A DNA stretch of 64,000 nucleotides, taken from the NCBI GenBank assembly GCA_947458745.1, contig CANGYQ010000005.1, forward strand, positions 310,001 to 374,000, given 5' to 3'. The notes under the pieces are model-generated. The model had not been told where the DNA came from. It did no database searches and saw nothing but the letters and a program-made list of their open reading frames with translations. Shown one piece after another: positions 16,160 through 27,706 of the stretch; the first letter of the stretch is position 1, and each line of letters begins with the position of its first letter. The stretch comes from Bryobacteraceae bacterium (GTDB lineage Bacteria; Acidobacteriota; Terriglobia; Bryobacterales; Bryobacteraceae). The position numbers were made by a program, and so were the translations under genes.

Positions 16160-17620
16160 CTACAAAGTCTTCAAGAAAGCAATCAGCGCCCGCCGCTCCT
16201 CGTCTGATAGCTTCAACCCGAACTCGTGCCCTTCCACTGCTCCCGGCTTCATCCAATAGTTTTTGGGCACATAGTCGTTCTTCACCCGGGCCGGATCGAA
16301 CCACTCCTCCAGCGTATCCACCCACCCCCCGTGCCCGAACGCATTCCGGTACCAAACTCCCCGCAGCGACGGAATCTTGTAGAACCCCGTGCCCCGTCGC
16401 GACCGCAGCGCCAGTGTCGCATCCGTCCCCACACTGACCTCCAGAATGTCCTCCGTCTTCTTCAAGTCCGCTGGTGTCCGGAACCCCTTCGCCAAGGTCA
16501 GCTTGTTGCTCGTATACAACGGCGGCGTGTGGCACCCCCCGCACCCTTCTCGTGTGAACACCTTCTGCCCTCGCTTGGCGAGATCATCCACCGGATTCGG
16601 ATTCTTGGGCGGCGTAAGCGAGTAAATGTACAACCCCAACGCGTACAACTGCTCGTCGCTATACCGCGTCCCCTTCTCCGAGCTAAACGGCGTCTCCTCG
16701 GTGCTGGGTTGAAAGTCGCCATAGTGCGCCAGCGTATCCAATCCCTGATTCGTCACTGCGTATCGCGCCAGATCTCCAATCGACCGGTGCCGCGCAAACC
16801 CGGTCGAATCCAGATACCGTACGTCCTTCAGTCCGATCAGCGACGGGATATGCGGCCCATGGCTCACGCTGGTCCCCTGACGCGCAATCGTCCCCCGATG
16901 CGCCGCCGCGACATCCCGCGCGTACTCTTCCTTCGTCATCTGAGCAAAGAACTCTTCCTTGCTCTCCACCCACGGCACCCCATACAGAATCCATCGCGTC
17001 TCCAGACGCCTCTTCAACCGCTCCGGCGTTATCTCCCGTGCCCTCTGAATGGCCGCCTCATCGCTCCGGAAATCCACCGCCCCCTGCGCCCCCGGCAGGT
17101 AACTCCCATCCGGCATGACTCGCGTATGGCAACCGGCGCACGAGTTGATCCCCACCTCCAGCACCCCTTTTTTGCGGATGATGTAGCGGTTTCCCGGAAT
17201 GAACGGAGGCAGAACACCCTCTGGCGAAGGAGGCAGCGGCGTCGGAAAGAACAGCCCCTTCTCCGGCAGCGGCACCATCAGCGGCTCATGCTCGAACACC
17301 AGCTTCCCCGCCTCAATCCAGTCTTGTTTGGTCTTCAGCTTAGCCGGATCAAAAACGACCTCCGGCTCCCGCTGCTTCAGCCACTCCAGATACCCCGCCG
17401 GTTCCCGCCCCGGCGCGTATATCGGGTAGGTCCGGTAAATCGGCCGCACCTTCAGCGCGTAGTACGCCTCCGCGCTCAGGTGCCGCGGCGACCTGTCCCG
17501 CTGCGCCAGCGGCATTTCGAACTTCTCCACCGCCTCGTGATCCTAAACCCGCGGAATCTCTGGCCGGAACCCTTGCGCCAGCCCCAAAACCCCCACCAGC
17601 AGGCCCGTCAACAGTCTCAT
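16160..17620 (-). pseudogene. Dihaem cytochrome c (peroxidase-like), nonsense codon after the signal peptide
   Basis: The mature region has two haem c sites, CAGCH (in INSCAGCHTRVMPDG) and CGGCH (in GCGGCHTPPLYTSN), in a ~480-residue dihaem protein of the cytochrome c peroxidase/MauG-like type. The natural start is the ATG at 17620, giving the signal peptide MRLLTGLLVGVLGLAQ, then FRPEIPRV, a TAG at 17545-17543, then DHEAVEKFEMPLAQ in the same frame. The context suggests a Trp codon (TGG to TAG). The part after the stop could start only at the GTG at 17530 and would lack the signal peptide needed for haem attachment. It is therefore a recent pseudogene, a suppressed stop, or a base error. A TACCAT box lies 10 nt before the ATG. 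Confidence 0.75.
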
Positions 17621-17798
17621 CGTAGGCGCTATGGTAACACCCCGTCCCCTCTGGACCAGTCAACGAACTGCCGCGAGGGAGTCGAGCGTGCGGAGCTAAT
17701 GCACCCCTTGCGAGATGGAGTGGGTAGCCATCAACGGGGCCGTCCCACTCTTTGCGGGAGCAAGAGATCTTGCCATAACGCGGGCGCTGCCGGCTGGG

Positions 17799-18224
17799 CT
17801 ACAAATGCCGCCAGCGCAACGGCGGGCCGAAGCGGGCAAAGTCCGTGTCCGCCGTCACCCACTCGCAGCCCGTTTCAATGGCCAGCGCGGCATGGGCGGC
17901 ATCGGCAATCAGTTTGCCACGGACGTTCGTAGATTCGCAGAGTTGCCTGAAGATGGACCAGTGGCGTGGGCCCGGCCGAACGATCCTTGCATGGGGGCGG
18001 TTCGACAGACGGTCCAGAAAGCCAAACGCTTCGCTCAAGGTTGAGGGCGGTTTGAACGGGCTGGGGGCGGTGACGATGCGTAAGAATCCCGTCATCACCA
18101 GTTCCGACAAAGCAAACGGCTCTTCAGACTCTGCCAACTCGCGCAGCCAGCTTGCATAGCGGGCATGGTCGGCTGATTCCGCGCGATGCGCATAAATCAG
18201 CACATTCACATCGGGCATCAGCAT
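17799..18224 (-). CDS. VapC-like PIN-domain toxin
   Basis: A 141-residue PIN-domain ribonuclease. The acidic active site is intact: Asp in MLMPDVNVLIYAH, Glu in LSELVMTGF, Asp in IADAAHAALA and Asp in VTADTDFARF. The family is type II toxin VapC, which cleaves tRNA or rRNA when freed from its antitoxin. It follows its antitoxin with an overlap; either the ATG at 18224 or the one at 18218 (overlapping the antitoxin TGA by one base) could be used. It belongs to the subgroup with a long loop after the second acidic residue (TAPSPFKPPSTLSEA). Confidence 0.88.
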   Translation of the reverse strand: MLMPDVNVLIYAHRAESADHARYASWLRELAESEEPFALSELVMTGFLRIVTAPSPFKPPSTLSEAFGFLDRLSNRPHARIVRPGPRHWSIFRQLCESTNVRGKLIADAAHAALAIETGCEWVTADTDFARFGPPLRWRHL

Positions 18225-18478
18225 TGCTTGGGCCGGTAGAAATCCAGTTCCTGGTCCAGCAGGATCTCCGACGTACGGTCCAGGTTGACGGCCGGGTCCA
18301 GTGGCGCTCCGCCCACTGTCAATAGTTGGAACGGCTCACGCGGGGGCGATGGAGCCGGCTGCAACACAAGCAGCCGTACGGCGTCCTCGACAAACTCGCT
18401 AAGCGTCTTGCCCTTCTCGCTCGCATGCTGCTTGGCGAGCTCTAGCAACGGATCGGGAAGCGAAATTGTCGTCCGCAT
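18218..18478 (-). CDS. VapB-like ribbon-helix-helix antitoxin
   Basis: An 86-residue antitoxin with an N-terminal ribbon-helix-helix DNA-binding domain (MRTTISLPDPLLELAKQHAS, then KTLSEFVEDAVRLLV). An unstructured C-terminal tail ends in ILLDQELDFYRPKQC and is expected to block the toxin. It represses its own operon in known relatives. The TACGAT 6 nt upstream of the ATG gives a leaderless start. Overlap with the toxin gene couples translation. Confidence 0.85.
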   Translation of the reverse strand: MRTTISLPDPLLELAKQHASEKGKTLSEFVEDAVRLLVLQPAPSPPREPFQLLTVGGAPLDPAVNLDRTSEILLDQELDFYRPKQC

Positions 18479-18484
18479 ACTATC

Positions 18485-18490
18485 ATCGTA
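18485..18490 (-). promoter_or_regulatory. -10-like TACGAT before vapB
   Basis: On the minus strand TACGAT ends 6 nt before the ATG at 18478. The same hexamer and spacing occur before the DUF1080 gene. Confidence 0.6.
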
Positions 18491-18547
18491 GCATCTGGTG
18501 TTGATGCACCTGCATCAGCCTGTGGTTTCCGGGAACAGGCGCAGCCG

Positions 18548-21771
<3,224 letters not shown>

Positions 21772-21772
<1 letters not shown>

Positions 21773-22908
21773 TAGCGGGCACCTCCCTGGTGGGCGGTCA
21801 TCATCGCCACAAATTCATCGAACAGGTAATGCGAATCATGCGGCCCCGGCGCCGCCTCCGGGTGATACTGCACGCTGAACACCGGCAGTGACCTGTGGGC
21901 AATTCCCTCCAGCGTCTGATCGTTCAGATTGATGTGCGTCAGGTCGACGTCATTCATGTTCAACGTGTCGGGGTCCACCGCAAAGCCATGGTTCTGGGCC
22001 GTGATCTCGACGCGCATTGTGCGCTTATTCAACACCGGATGATTGCCACCACGATGGCCGAACTTCAGCTTGTACGTCTTGCCGCCCAGCGCCAAGCCCA
22101 GCACCTGATGACCCAGGCAAATCCCAAACACCGGCATCTTGCCGATCAGCTTGCGCACCTGCGCGGCCTGATATTCCAGCGGCTCCGGATCTCCCGGGCC
22201 GTTCGACAGAAACACCCCATCCGGCTTCAGCGCCAGCACGTCTTCCGCGCTGGTCCCGGAAGGCACTACCGTCAGCGTGCAACCACGATGCGCGATCTGG
22301 CGCAAAATGTCGCGCTTGATCCCAAAATCGTAGGCGACCACGTGGAACTTGGCCGCCTGCCGATTCTTCAGCAAGTCCGAAGGGGAGCACTTGGGGACGC
22401 CCTCGGTCCACTGGTAGCGCTCCTTCACCGAAACGCGAGTGGCGAGGTCGAGGCCCGCCATCGAAGGCGCCTTCCGCGCCCGCTCCACCAGATCCTGCGG
22501 GTCACCGCCCTGGGTGGAAAGCGTCCCGCGCATCACCCCGCGCATCCGCAACCGGCGGACCAACGTCCGCGTATCAATGCCGGACCCGATCGGCACTCCC
22601 GCGGTCTCCAAAAAGTGCGAAGTATCCTGATCGCTGCGCCAGTTGGAGACCAGCGGCGAAAGTTCGCGCGTAATCAGCCCCTCCACCCAGGGCTTCGACT
22701 GCGCATCGGCGGAGTTGGTGCCGTAGTTGCCGATCTGCGGGTTGGTCATCACCACGATCTGGCCGCAATAGGAGGGGTCAGTGACGATCTCCTGGTAGCC
22801 CGTGAGCGAGGTATTGAAGACAACTTCACCGGTGCGGATCGTACGCGCACCAAAACTATGCCCCTCGAAGATCGTTCCGTCTTCCAGGGCGAGGATAGCT
22901 TGATTCAA
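21772..22908 (-). CDS. carA: Carbamoyl-phosphate synthase small subunit (glutaminase)
   Basis: A 378-residue subunit. The N-terminal CPSase domain begins [15 protein letters not shown]. The C-terminal class I glutamine amidotransferase has the nucleophilic Cys in [18 protein letters not shown] and the His/Glu pair in [14 protein letters not shown]. It hydrolyses glutamine and channels ammonia to CarB. The start is a TTG at 22908, since no ATG or GTG lies upstream in frame; AGGAG is 11 bases upstream, behind a TACATT at 22930-22925. The rare start and the -10 so close to AGGAG leave the exact 5' end unclear. It forms an operon with carB. Confidence 0.95.
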
Positions 22909-22987
22909 GGCTGCGGGCGCTCCTAATGTAAGGGGATTTTCTTGAGTATTGCACGATGGAAGTCTTGGGGCAAAGTGTGAATTGTGT

Positions 22988-22993
22988 TACATT
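22988..22993 (+). promoter_or_regulatory. -10-like TACATT before vapB
   Basis: TACATT ends 7 nt before the ATG at 23001 and decides between this ATG and one at 22956, which would precede the promoter. Confidence 0.6.
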
Positions 22994-23000
22994 GAACACT

Positions 23001-23282
23001 ATGGATACGACGATCCGCAACCTGGACGAGAATGCTTATCGGGCGCTGAAGGCCCGTGCCGCCCTCGAAAGCCGTCCCATCGGCGAGCTTGTCTCCGATG
23101 CCATCCGCAGCTATCTCCAGCGTCCGGCGCCGGACGAGAAAACCGGCAGTCTACTGGACTGGAAGCCTGTCGCCTACGGCACCGAAACCACCTATCTAAG
23201 TCAGCAGATTGATGAAATCCTCTACGATGACCCGCACGGACTCCTCCGCGATGCCGAGTTGGAGGCGCGAGGGAAATCTTGA
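23001..23282 (+). CDS. VapB-like antitoxin
   Basis: A 93-residue protein. Its first ~45 residues form a ribbon-helix-helix or FitA-like DNA-binding unit (MDTTIRNLDENAYRALKARA, then RPIGELVSDAIRSYL). The FitA/VapB group typically begins in this way. The C-terminal tail (SQQIDEILYDDPHGLLRDAE) is the predicted toxin-neutralising segment. The TGA stop overlaps the TTG start of the next gene. The start at ATG 23001 is supported by the -10-like box 7 nt upstream. Confidence 0.82.
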   Translation: MDTTIRNLDENAYRALKARAALESRPIGELVSDAIRSYLQRPAPDEKTGSLLDWKPVAYGTETTYLSQQIDEILYDDPHGLLRDAELEARGKS

Positions 23283-23692
23283 TCGTCATCGATTCCAGCA
23301 TTCTGATCGCCTGGAAGCTGCAAAGCGATGTTTTCCATGTTCCCGCCTCAGAGGCGATGCAACGGTTCACAGCCGGCACCTGGGGCAAGGGCCTGCTCCT
23401 GGAGCATGTTTTTGTCGAAACCATCTCGGTCATTAAGAGGAAGCTGAATCCGGTTGCAGCAATTCAGGCGGGCGGAATCCTCCGGCGCTCCCACCAATTG
23501 GAGTTTGTGCCGGCCTCGGAGAACTTTCTAGGCTATTGGAACGAATTCCAGTCCGACTACTTGAGCCCGCTGAGCTTTGTCGACCATGCCATTGCGGTGA
23601 CGGCTCGCGAACGAGCTGGGGGAAAAGTGCTCACGTTTGATCGCGCTCTTCGGGGCTTGCCGGGCATCATCGCACTTCCCGAGATGAAGTGA
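23279..23692 (+). CDS. VapC-like PIN-domain toxin
   Basis: A 137-residue PIN-domain RNase starting with TTG at 23279, overlapping the antitoxin stop. The acidic residues are present: Asp in MIVIDSSILIAW, Glu in EHVFVETISVI, Asp in SFVDHAIAVTA and Asp in LTFDRALRGLPG. It is expected to be inhibited by the preceding antitoxin. The TTG start should lower toxin yield relative to antitoxin, which suits a TA pair. An orphan HigA-like gene follows 44 bases downstream and may be read through from the same promoter. Confidence 0.85.
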   Translation: MIVIDSSILIAWKLQSDVFHVPASEAMQRFTAGTWGKGLLLEHVFVETISVIKRKLNPVAAIQAGGILRRSHQLEFVPASENFLGYWNEFQSDYLSPLSFVDHAIAVTARERAGGKVLTFDRALRGLPGIIALPEMK

Positions 23693-23736
23693 ACGGTCGG
23701 AGTCCGACCAGTTCCGGCCAACCTGCGAGGATGATC

Positions 23737-24039
23737 ATGTTGCCCACCAATCGCCCCCCCACCCATCCCGGAGAGATGCTGCTCAAGGAATTTCTCGAGC
23801 CGCTTGGGGTTTCGCAGTCTGAGGCCGCGATCCGGATGGACATTCCGTTCCAGCGCCTCAATGCCATTGTCAACGGCCGTCGCGCCGTCAGTGCGGAGAC
23901 AGCTCTGCTTCTTCAGGAACTGACGAGATGGGACGCGGAAATCTGGCTACGATTGCAGGCGAAGTGGGACCTGTGGCACGCCACGCAGGCGCGCCGAATG
24001 CGACCCACCAAGGTGCGCGCCCTCCCGCTGAGCGCGTAG
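23737..24039 (+). CDS. HigA-family XRE antitoxin, orphan
   Basis: A ~100-residue protein typical of HigA-type addiction-module antidotes: the N-terminal PTHPGEMLLKEFLEPLGVSQ, a helix-turn-helix (SEAAIRMDIPFQRLNAIVNG), and ETALLLQELTRWDAEIWLRLQAKWDLW. HigA normally follows a RelE-fold toxin HigB, but no HigB frame lies on either side: upstream is a VapC toxin and downstream a TIR gene. It may guard against an unlinked HigB or act as a plain regulator. The ATG at 23737 is chosen because GAGG lies 6 bases upstream; 23731 is possible. Confidence 0.82.
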   Translation: MLPTNRPPTHPGEMLLKEFLEPLGVSQSEAAIRMDIPFQRLNAIVNGRRAVSAETALLLQELTRWDAEIWLRLQAKWDLWHATQARRMRPTKVRALPLSA

Positions 24040-24183
24040 TTGTGGCGGGGCTGTCAGGGAGCGCAAGCACTTAATGATTTCGGTGACCTCGTGATCCATT
24101 TCGGGAACGCCGTTCGTAGCCAAGTTCCGAATAGATTCCATACAGGTCAGCCTAAACATGAGTTATACTCCAAGGACCCGCCT

Positions 24184-25080
24184 ATGCAGATCTTCATAAG
24201 TTGGTCTGGTGAACGGAGCAGGCAAGTGGCGGAAGCGATCCGCGCTTGGCTGCCGAAGGTCATTCAATCTGTCAAGCCGTGGATGTCTGACCAGGACATC
24301 GCCGCCGGCTCGCGTTGGCTGACCGAGGTAGCTGGGACACTCAACGCGACGAACGTTGGGCTGATCTGCGTTACGCCAGAGAATCAGCACAACCCGTGGC
24401 TTGTATTCGAGGCAGGAGCACTCTCGCGCACCCTGGAACAGACATGCGTCTGCCCGGTGGTTTTCGATATGACTCCGGGCCAACTTACGGGGCCGCTCAC
24501 CCAGTTTCAGGCGAATTCGGTCGACCGAGAAGGCATTGGCAAGGTTCTCAGCACGATAAACAAGAACCTGGGCGACAGAATGCTCGACGCACAGCAACTC
24601 AATGAGATTCTTGACGTCTGGTGGCCTAAGTTAAATGAAAAGCTGGAAGCGATCCATCCCGCACCTTCGCCCACGCCGGCCCGGGCCACCAACGATCAGC
24701 TTGAAGAACTTCTGGCCCTCGCGCGCGAAAACCTACGACGGGAGAACATTCGGCTGGAGGCGGCGCGAGAAAGGGACGAGAAGATCGACTCGGTCTTCGA
24801 CTTCATGGACAAGGCGACGACAGCGCTCCGGGGGCAAGCACTCAGACTCCAGGCCGTCATGAGCAATTCTGCGGAGTCCGGTGCGTTGCCTTTGCACGAC
24901 GGCACAAATCCACACGCCACAGAGCTGGTCCAGGGGATCGCCTCGGCGGTGATTCCTGGTCAGCTCGATCTGGCTGCCATGGGTGAGTTAACTGAGGTCA
25001 TGCGAGCCATGCGAGAGCGCGACAAGGAGCGTCTAAACCAGATCCTGACCACACGCGCCTCTGGCGATCGCACCGCGTAG
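24184..25080 (+). CDS. TIR-domain protein with coiled coil (putative defence NADase)
   Basis: A 298-residue protein. Residues 1-150 form a TIR_2-type domain: MQIFISWSGERSRQVAEAIR, a DQDIAAGSRW loop, VGLICVTPEN, and WLVFEAGAL with Glu76 at the place of the catalytic glutamate of TIR NADases. Residues ~170-215 are a charged heptad-like coiled coil, followed by a helical tail. Bacterial TIR proteins often degrade NAD+ during anti-phage defence. Here there is no adjacent Thoeris ThsA, Argonaute or cyclase, so the trigger is unknown. Neighbours are TA genes. ATG 24184 follows AAGGA by 7 bases; TATACT at 24164-24169 is the likely -10. An open frame extending upstream to 24040 is not part of the domain. 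Confidence 0.8.
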   Translation: MQIFISWSGERSRQVAEAIRAWLPKVIQSVKPWMSDQDIAAGSRWLTEVAGTLNATNVGLICVTPENQHNPWLVFEAGALSRTLEQTCVCPVVFDMTPGQLTGPLTQFQANSVDREGIGKVLSTINKNLGDRMLDAQQLNEILDVWWPKLNEKLEAIHPAPSPTPARATNDQLEELLALARENLRRENIRLEAARERDEKIDSVFDFMDKATTALRGQALRLQAVMSNSAESGALPLHDGTNPHATELVQGIASAVIPGQLDLAAMGELTEVMRAMRERDKERLNQILTTRASGDRTA

Positions 25081-25298
25081 GGCTCTAACCCTTCACCTTA
25101 GCTAAAGCGTTAAGCAATGACGTGGGCGGCCAATTCCTAGGTTGCGCGACCCGGAAGTTGGCGGCTACGAACGGTCCTCCCTGATGGTATGGCGTAGAGT
25201 CACAGTGCTTCATTCCCGCACGGTCTCGACCGGGTTGCTCGCCGAATGTCCGTACTTCCGGCCCGAGAGACTTCAAACGGCGCACTTGTTGACTCTCT

Positions 25299-25341
25299 AC
25301 GAAGATCTTCGTTGACACTACGAACGGCTTCGTAGTAATCT
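25299..25341 (+). promoter_or_regulatory. BlaI-type promoter with two operators
   Basis: A textbook promoter: TTGACA (25312-25317), an 18-bp spacer and TAATCT (25336-25341), ending 6 nt before the GTG at 25348. Two palindromes overlie it. O1 is ACGAAGATCTTCGT (25299-25312), a perfect 14-bp palindrome touching the -35. O2 is CTACGAACGGCTTCGTAG (25318-25335), with perfect 7-bp arms that exactly fill the spacer. Their centres are 21 bp apart, two helical turns. Binding by the BlaI-type repressor encoded just downstream would block RNA polymerase directly; that pairing is inferred from family habit. Confidence 0.8.
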
Positions 25342-25347
25342 CGATTC

Positions 25348-25770
25348 GTGCCCCTCCCCAAACCCACTCCCTCTGAGCTGGATATTCTGCGGGTGCTCTG
25401 GCGGCATGGCCCCGCCACCGTCCGCGCCGTCCATGAACAGTTGGGCGGCGGCTATACGACTTACCTGAAGTTGCTACAGATCATGGCTGAAAAGGGCCTA
25501 GTCACCCGCACGGAAGCCGACCGGGCGCACATCTACCGCGCCGTTCCGTCCGAGCATGAAGTGCAGACCAGCCTGTTGGGCGACCTCATGCAGCGGGCCT
25601 TTGGCGGGTCCGCCGCACAACTGGCGCTGCGGGCGCTGGAGACGCGGCGGTCATCGCGGGAAGAGCTGGCCCAGTTGCGGGCCATGCTCGACAACTACGA
25701 GCAGGAACTGACGGCCCCGGCCGGGGCCATGGACGATACCACTGATCAATCCAAGGAGAACAAAGCGTAA
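25348..25770 (+). CDS. BlaI/MecI/CopY-family transcriptional repressor
   Basis: A 140-residue penicillinase-repressor family protein. Its winged helix is clear (PTPSELDILRVLWRHGPATV, then YTTYLKLLQIMAEKGLVTR) and is followed by a helical dimerisation region (SREELAQLRAMLDNYEQELT). Family members are cleaved by a membrane M56 protease when a signal arrives; such a protease is encoded immediately downstream with a TAATG overlap. The start is a GTG at 25348, 6 nt after the -10, so the mRNA is probably leaderless. Two operators in its own promoter indicate autorepression. Confidence 0.9.
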   Translation: MPLPKPTPSELDILRVLWRHGPATVRAVHEQLGGGYTTYLKLLQIMAEKGLVTRTEADRAHIYRAVPSEHEVQTSLLGDLMQRAFGGSAAQLALRALETRRSSREELAQLRAMLDNYEQELTAPAGAMDDTTDQSKENKA

Positions 25771-27635
25771 TGGAAACCGCAGGCATGGTTCTACTTCATT
25801 TCTTGTGGCAGGCGGCCCTGGTGGCGCTGATGCTGCGCCTGATGCTCGAATTGGCTCCGAGGCCGGATACGCGCAGTGCACTGGCGCAAATGGCGCTGGC
25901 GACGCTGTTCGCTCTGCCGGCGGTTACCTGGGCGCTGTTGTCCGCCATCCCGGTGGCGGAGGCCGCGGCGTTGCCCGGGTCCCGGATCGTGTTGACGATC
26001 AATTCCGCGATTGCCCCGGCAGATCCCAACTGGTTCCCCTGGCTGCTGGCGGCTTGGCTCGGGTGGGCCGCGGTGCAAACGGTCCGGCTGGCGGGCGGCT
26101 GGATGATGCTCCATGCGCGGGCTCGCGTGGCGCTTCCCCCCGCCTTGTCGGCGCACGTGGAGCGGGTATCGGAAGCGCTCTCAGTCCGGATCCCGGCCTT
26201 CTCGAGTGCGGTGGACGTCCCGCAGATTGTCGGCGTGTTCCGTCCCGTGCTGCTGCTACCGGTCTCCGCGCTCTCCGGCCTCACGCCGGGTGAACTGGAA
26301 GCGGTCATCGCCCATGAACTGGCCCACGTCGCCCGGGGCGACCATTGGATCAACGCCGCCCAAGCGCTGGCCGAGGTGCTCTTCGGCTTCCACCCCGCCG
26401 TCCGCTGGATCCAGAGCGTCATCCGCCGTGAGCGGGAGTTCTGCTGCGATGAGGTGGCCGTTCGCGTCGCCCGGGACCGCCGCCTCTACGCCCATGCATT
26501 GCTGAAGCTGGAAGAGCAGGCTGCGGCCGATTGGGCGCTGGCGGCCAACGGCGGGTCGCTCCGGGCACGCGTGGAACGCCTGATTGCTTCGCCCCGCCAC
26601 CAGACGCCCTGGCTCACCTCCGCCGCCGTGTTGTTGCTCGCGGGCGGTTTGTTTGCCTTGCCCGTGATGCAGGACGCCACCGCTCCGGCTGCGGCGCCGT
26701 CCAAGAATCTGGCGGGCAAGAAAGCCCCGCCTCCACCTCCGCCCCCGCCGGCTATCGGTAGCGCCCCGGCGGCTCCGCCACCACCTGCGGCATCAGCGCC
26801 CCGGCCCGCACAGGCTCCTCCGCCTCCACCGCCACCTCCGCCGGCCAGAACGATGACGCTACAGGAGCTCATCCGGCAGAACGGCCCCCTTTCGCCCGAA
26901 GCGGCCGCGCGATTGAAAGCCGACATGAAACCCAATCCCGAGCTTTACCATTCCATCCGGCTCAACGACGACGGCACGGTGGCTCCGGAAGACTTGGCCA
27001 AACTCAAGGCGGCCCACGAAAAGCAGATGGCCGAACACGAGCGGCAGATGAAGCTTCACGAGCAGCAAATGGAACGTCACCAGCAAGACATGGAACGCCA
27101 TCAGAAGCAGCTGGCACGCCATCAGCAGGACCTCGAACGGCATCAGCAACAACTGGCGGAGCACGAACGGGTCGTGGCGCAAGAGCAGATCCGGGCGCTG
27201 GAAACGCAGGAACAGGCCGCCGGGCAACTGCAAATCGAGCGGCTCCACCAGATGGCCAAGCTGCACGCCCAGAAGCAGCGCAATCTCGCCCTGCTGGGCC
27301 AGTCTCCCGCCCATGCTGCGGAACTCGCCAAGCTCAACGCCGAGATCGATGCGCTCGGCGAAAAGCTCCGGCAGCCGAGTGGCCCCCCCAACGCCAAGAT
27401 CATGGTCGAACTCGCTGCCGCGCGCGTGGCGGTCCAGGATGAAGCCGAAAAGCAGGGCCGCACGGAACAAGCCCGCAAACGCTTTGGTGGCGAAGATACG
27501 CCCCGCGGCAAGGTCTACGTGAAGTACGGCCCGCCGGACGAGATCGAGTCGCACCCCGACCGCGAGATGTGGCTGTACCGCCACCTGGAAGGCGTCAGCG
27601 ACAACGTAATCTTCAAGTTCGACAAGAAGAAGTAG
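25770..27635 (+). CDS. M56 (BlaR1-like) membrane peptidase with coiled-coil and GWxTD-like tail
   Basis: A 621-residue membrane protein. The N-terminal ~300 residues are a BlaR1/M56 zinc metallopeptidase: helices at the start (MVLLHFLWQAALVALMLRLM), HEXXH as HELAH (His182, Glu183, His186), and REREFCCDEVAVR with the third ligand. After a transmembrane helix comes a Pro-rich linker (PPPPPPPAIG and APPPPPPPPPA), a long Gln/Glu/His-rich coiled coil (about residues 410-500) with repeated HxQQxxRH units, and an end segment GKVYVKYGPPDEIESHPD, typical of GWxTD domains. In place of a penicillin-sensor domain, this C-terminus probably senses the signal. BlaI is the likely substrate. A bidirectional terminator follows. 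Confidence 0.88.
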   Translation: METAGMVLLHFLWQAALVALMLRLMLELAPRPDTRSALAQMALATLFALPAVTWALLSAIPVAEAAALPGSRIVLTINSAIAPADPNWFPWLLAAWLGWAAVQTVRLAGGWMMLHARARVALPPALSAHVERVSEALSVRIPAFSSAVDVPQIVGVFRPVLLLPVSALSGLTPGELEAVIAHELAHVARGDHWINAAQALAEVLFGFHPAVRWIQSVIRREREFCCDEVAVRVARDRRLYAHALLKLEEQAAADWALAANGGSLRARVERLIASPRHQTPWLTSAAVLLLAGGLFALPVMQDATAPAAAPSKNLAGKKAPPPPPPPPAIGSAPAAPPPPAASAPRPAQAPPPPPPPPPARTMTLQELIRQNGPLSPEAAARLKADMKPNPELYHSIRLNDDGTVAPEDLAKLKAAHEKQMAEHERQMKLHEQQMERHQQDMERHQKQLARHQQDLERHQQQLAEHERVVAQEQIRALETQEQAAGQLQIERLHQMAKLHAQKQRNLALLGQSPAHAAELAKLNAEIDALGEKLRQPSGPPNAKIMVELAAARVAVQDEAEKQGRTEQARKRFGGEDTPRGKVYVKYGPPDEIESHPDREMWLYRHLEGVSDNVIFKFDKKK

Positions 27636-27650
27636 CCCGTCCCAAAACAG

Positions 27651-27680
27651 AAAGGGCACCCCGCGAAGGGTGCTCTCTTT
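27651..27680. terminator. Probable bidirectional terminator
   Basis: A 9-bp stem (27653-27661 with 27668-27676, one G-T pair) and a 6-nt loop lie between the convergent M56 and DinB genes. The plus strand continues with CTTTCGTTT. The minus strand continues with CTTTCTGTTTT, so it could serve both genes. Confidence 0.6.
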
Positions 27681-27706
27681 CGTTTACTTGTCGCTGCGAT
27701 CAGTTT

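Noticed and set aside
16226-17932. 568-residue open frame antisense to the dihaem cytochrome
   Set aside because: It is rich in Arg, Pro and His, has no domain, and mirrors a high-GC coding strand with haem motifs; a codon-bias shadow.
21895-22926. 343-residue frame antisense to carA, and several antisense frames to carB and mutS2
   Set aside because: Compositional shadows of strongly conserved genes on the other strand.
23947-24159. Minus-strand 70-residue frame between HigA and TIR
   Set aside because: Its start half lies in the gap but the rest is antisense to HigA, with no motif and no promoter fitting the local rule.
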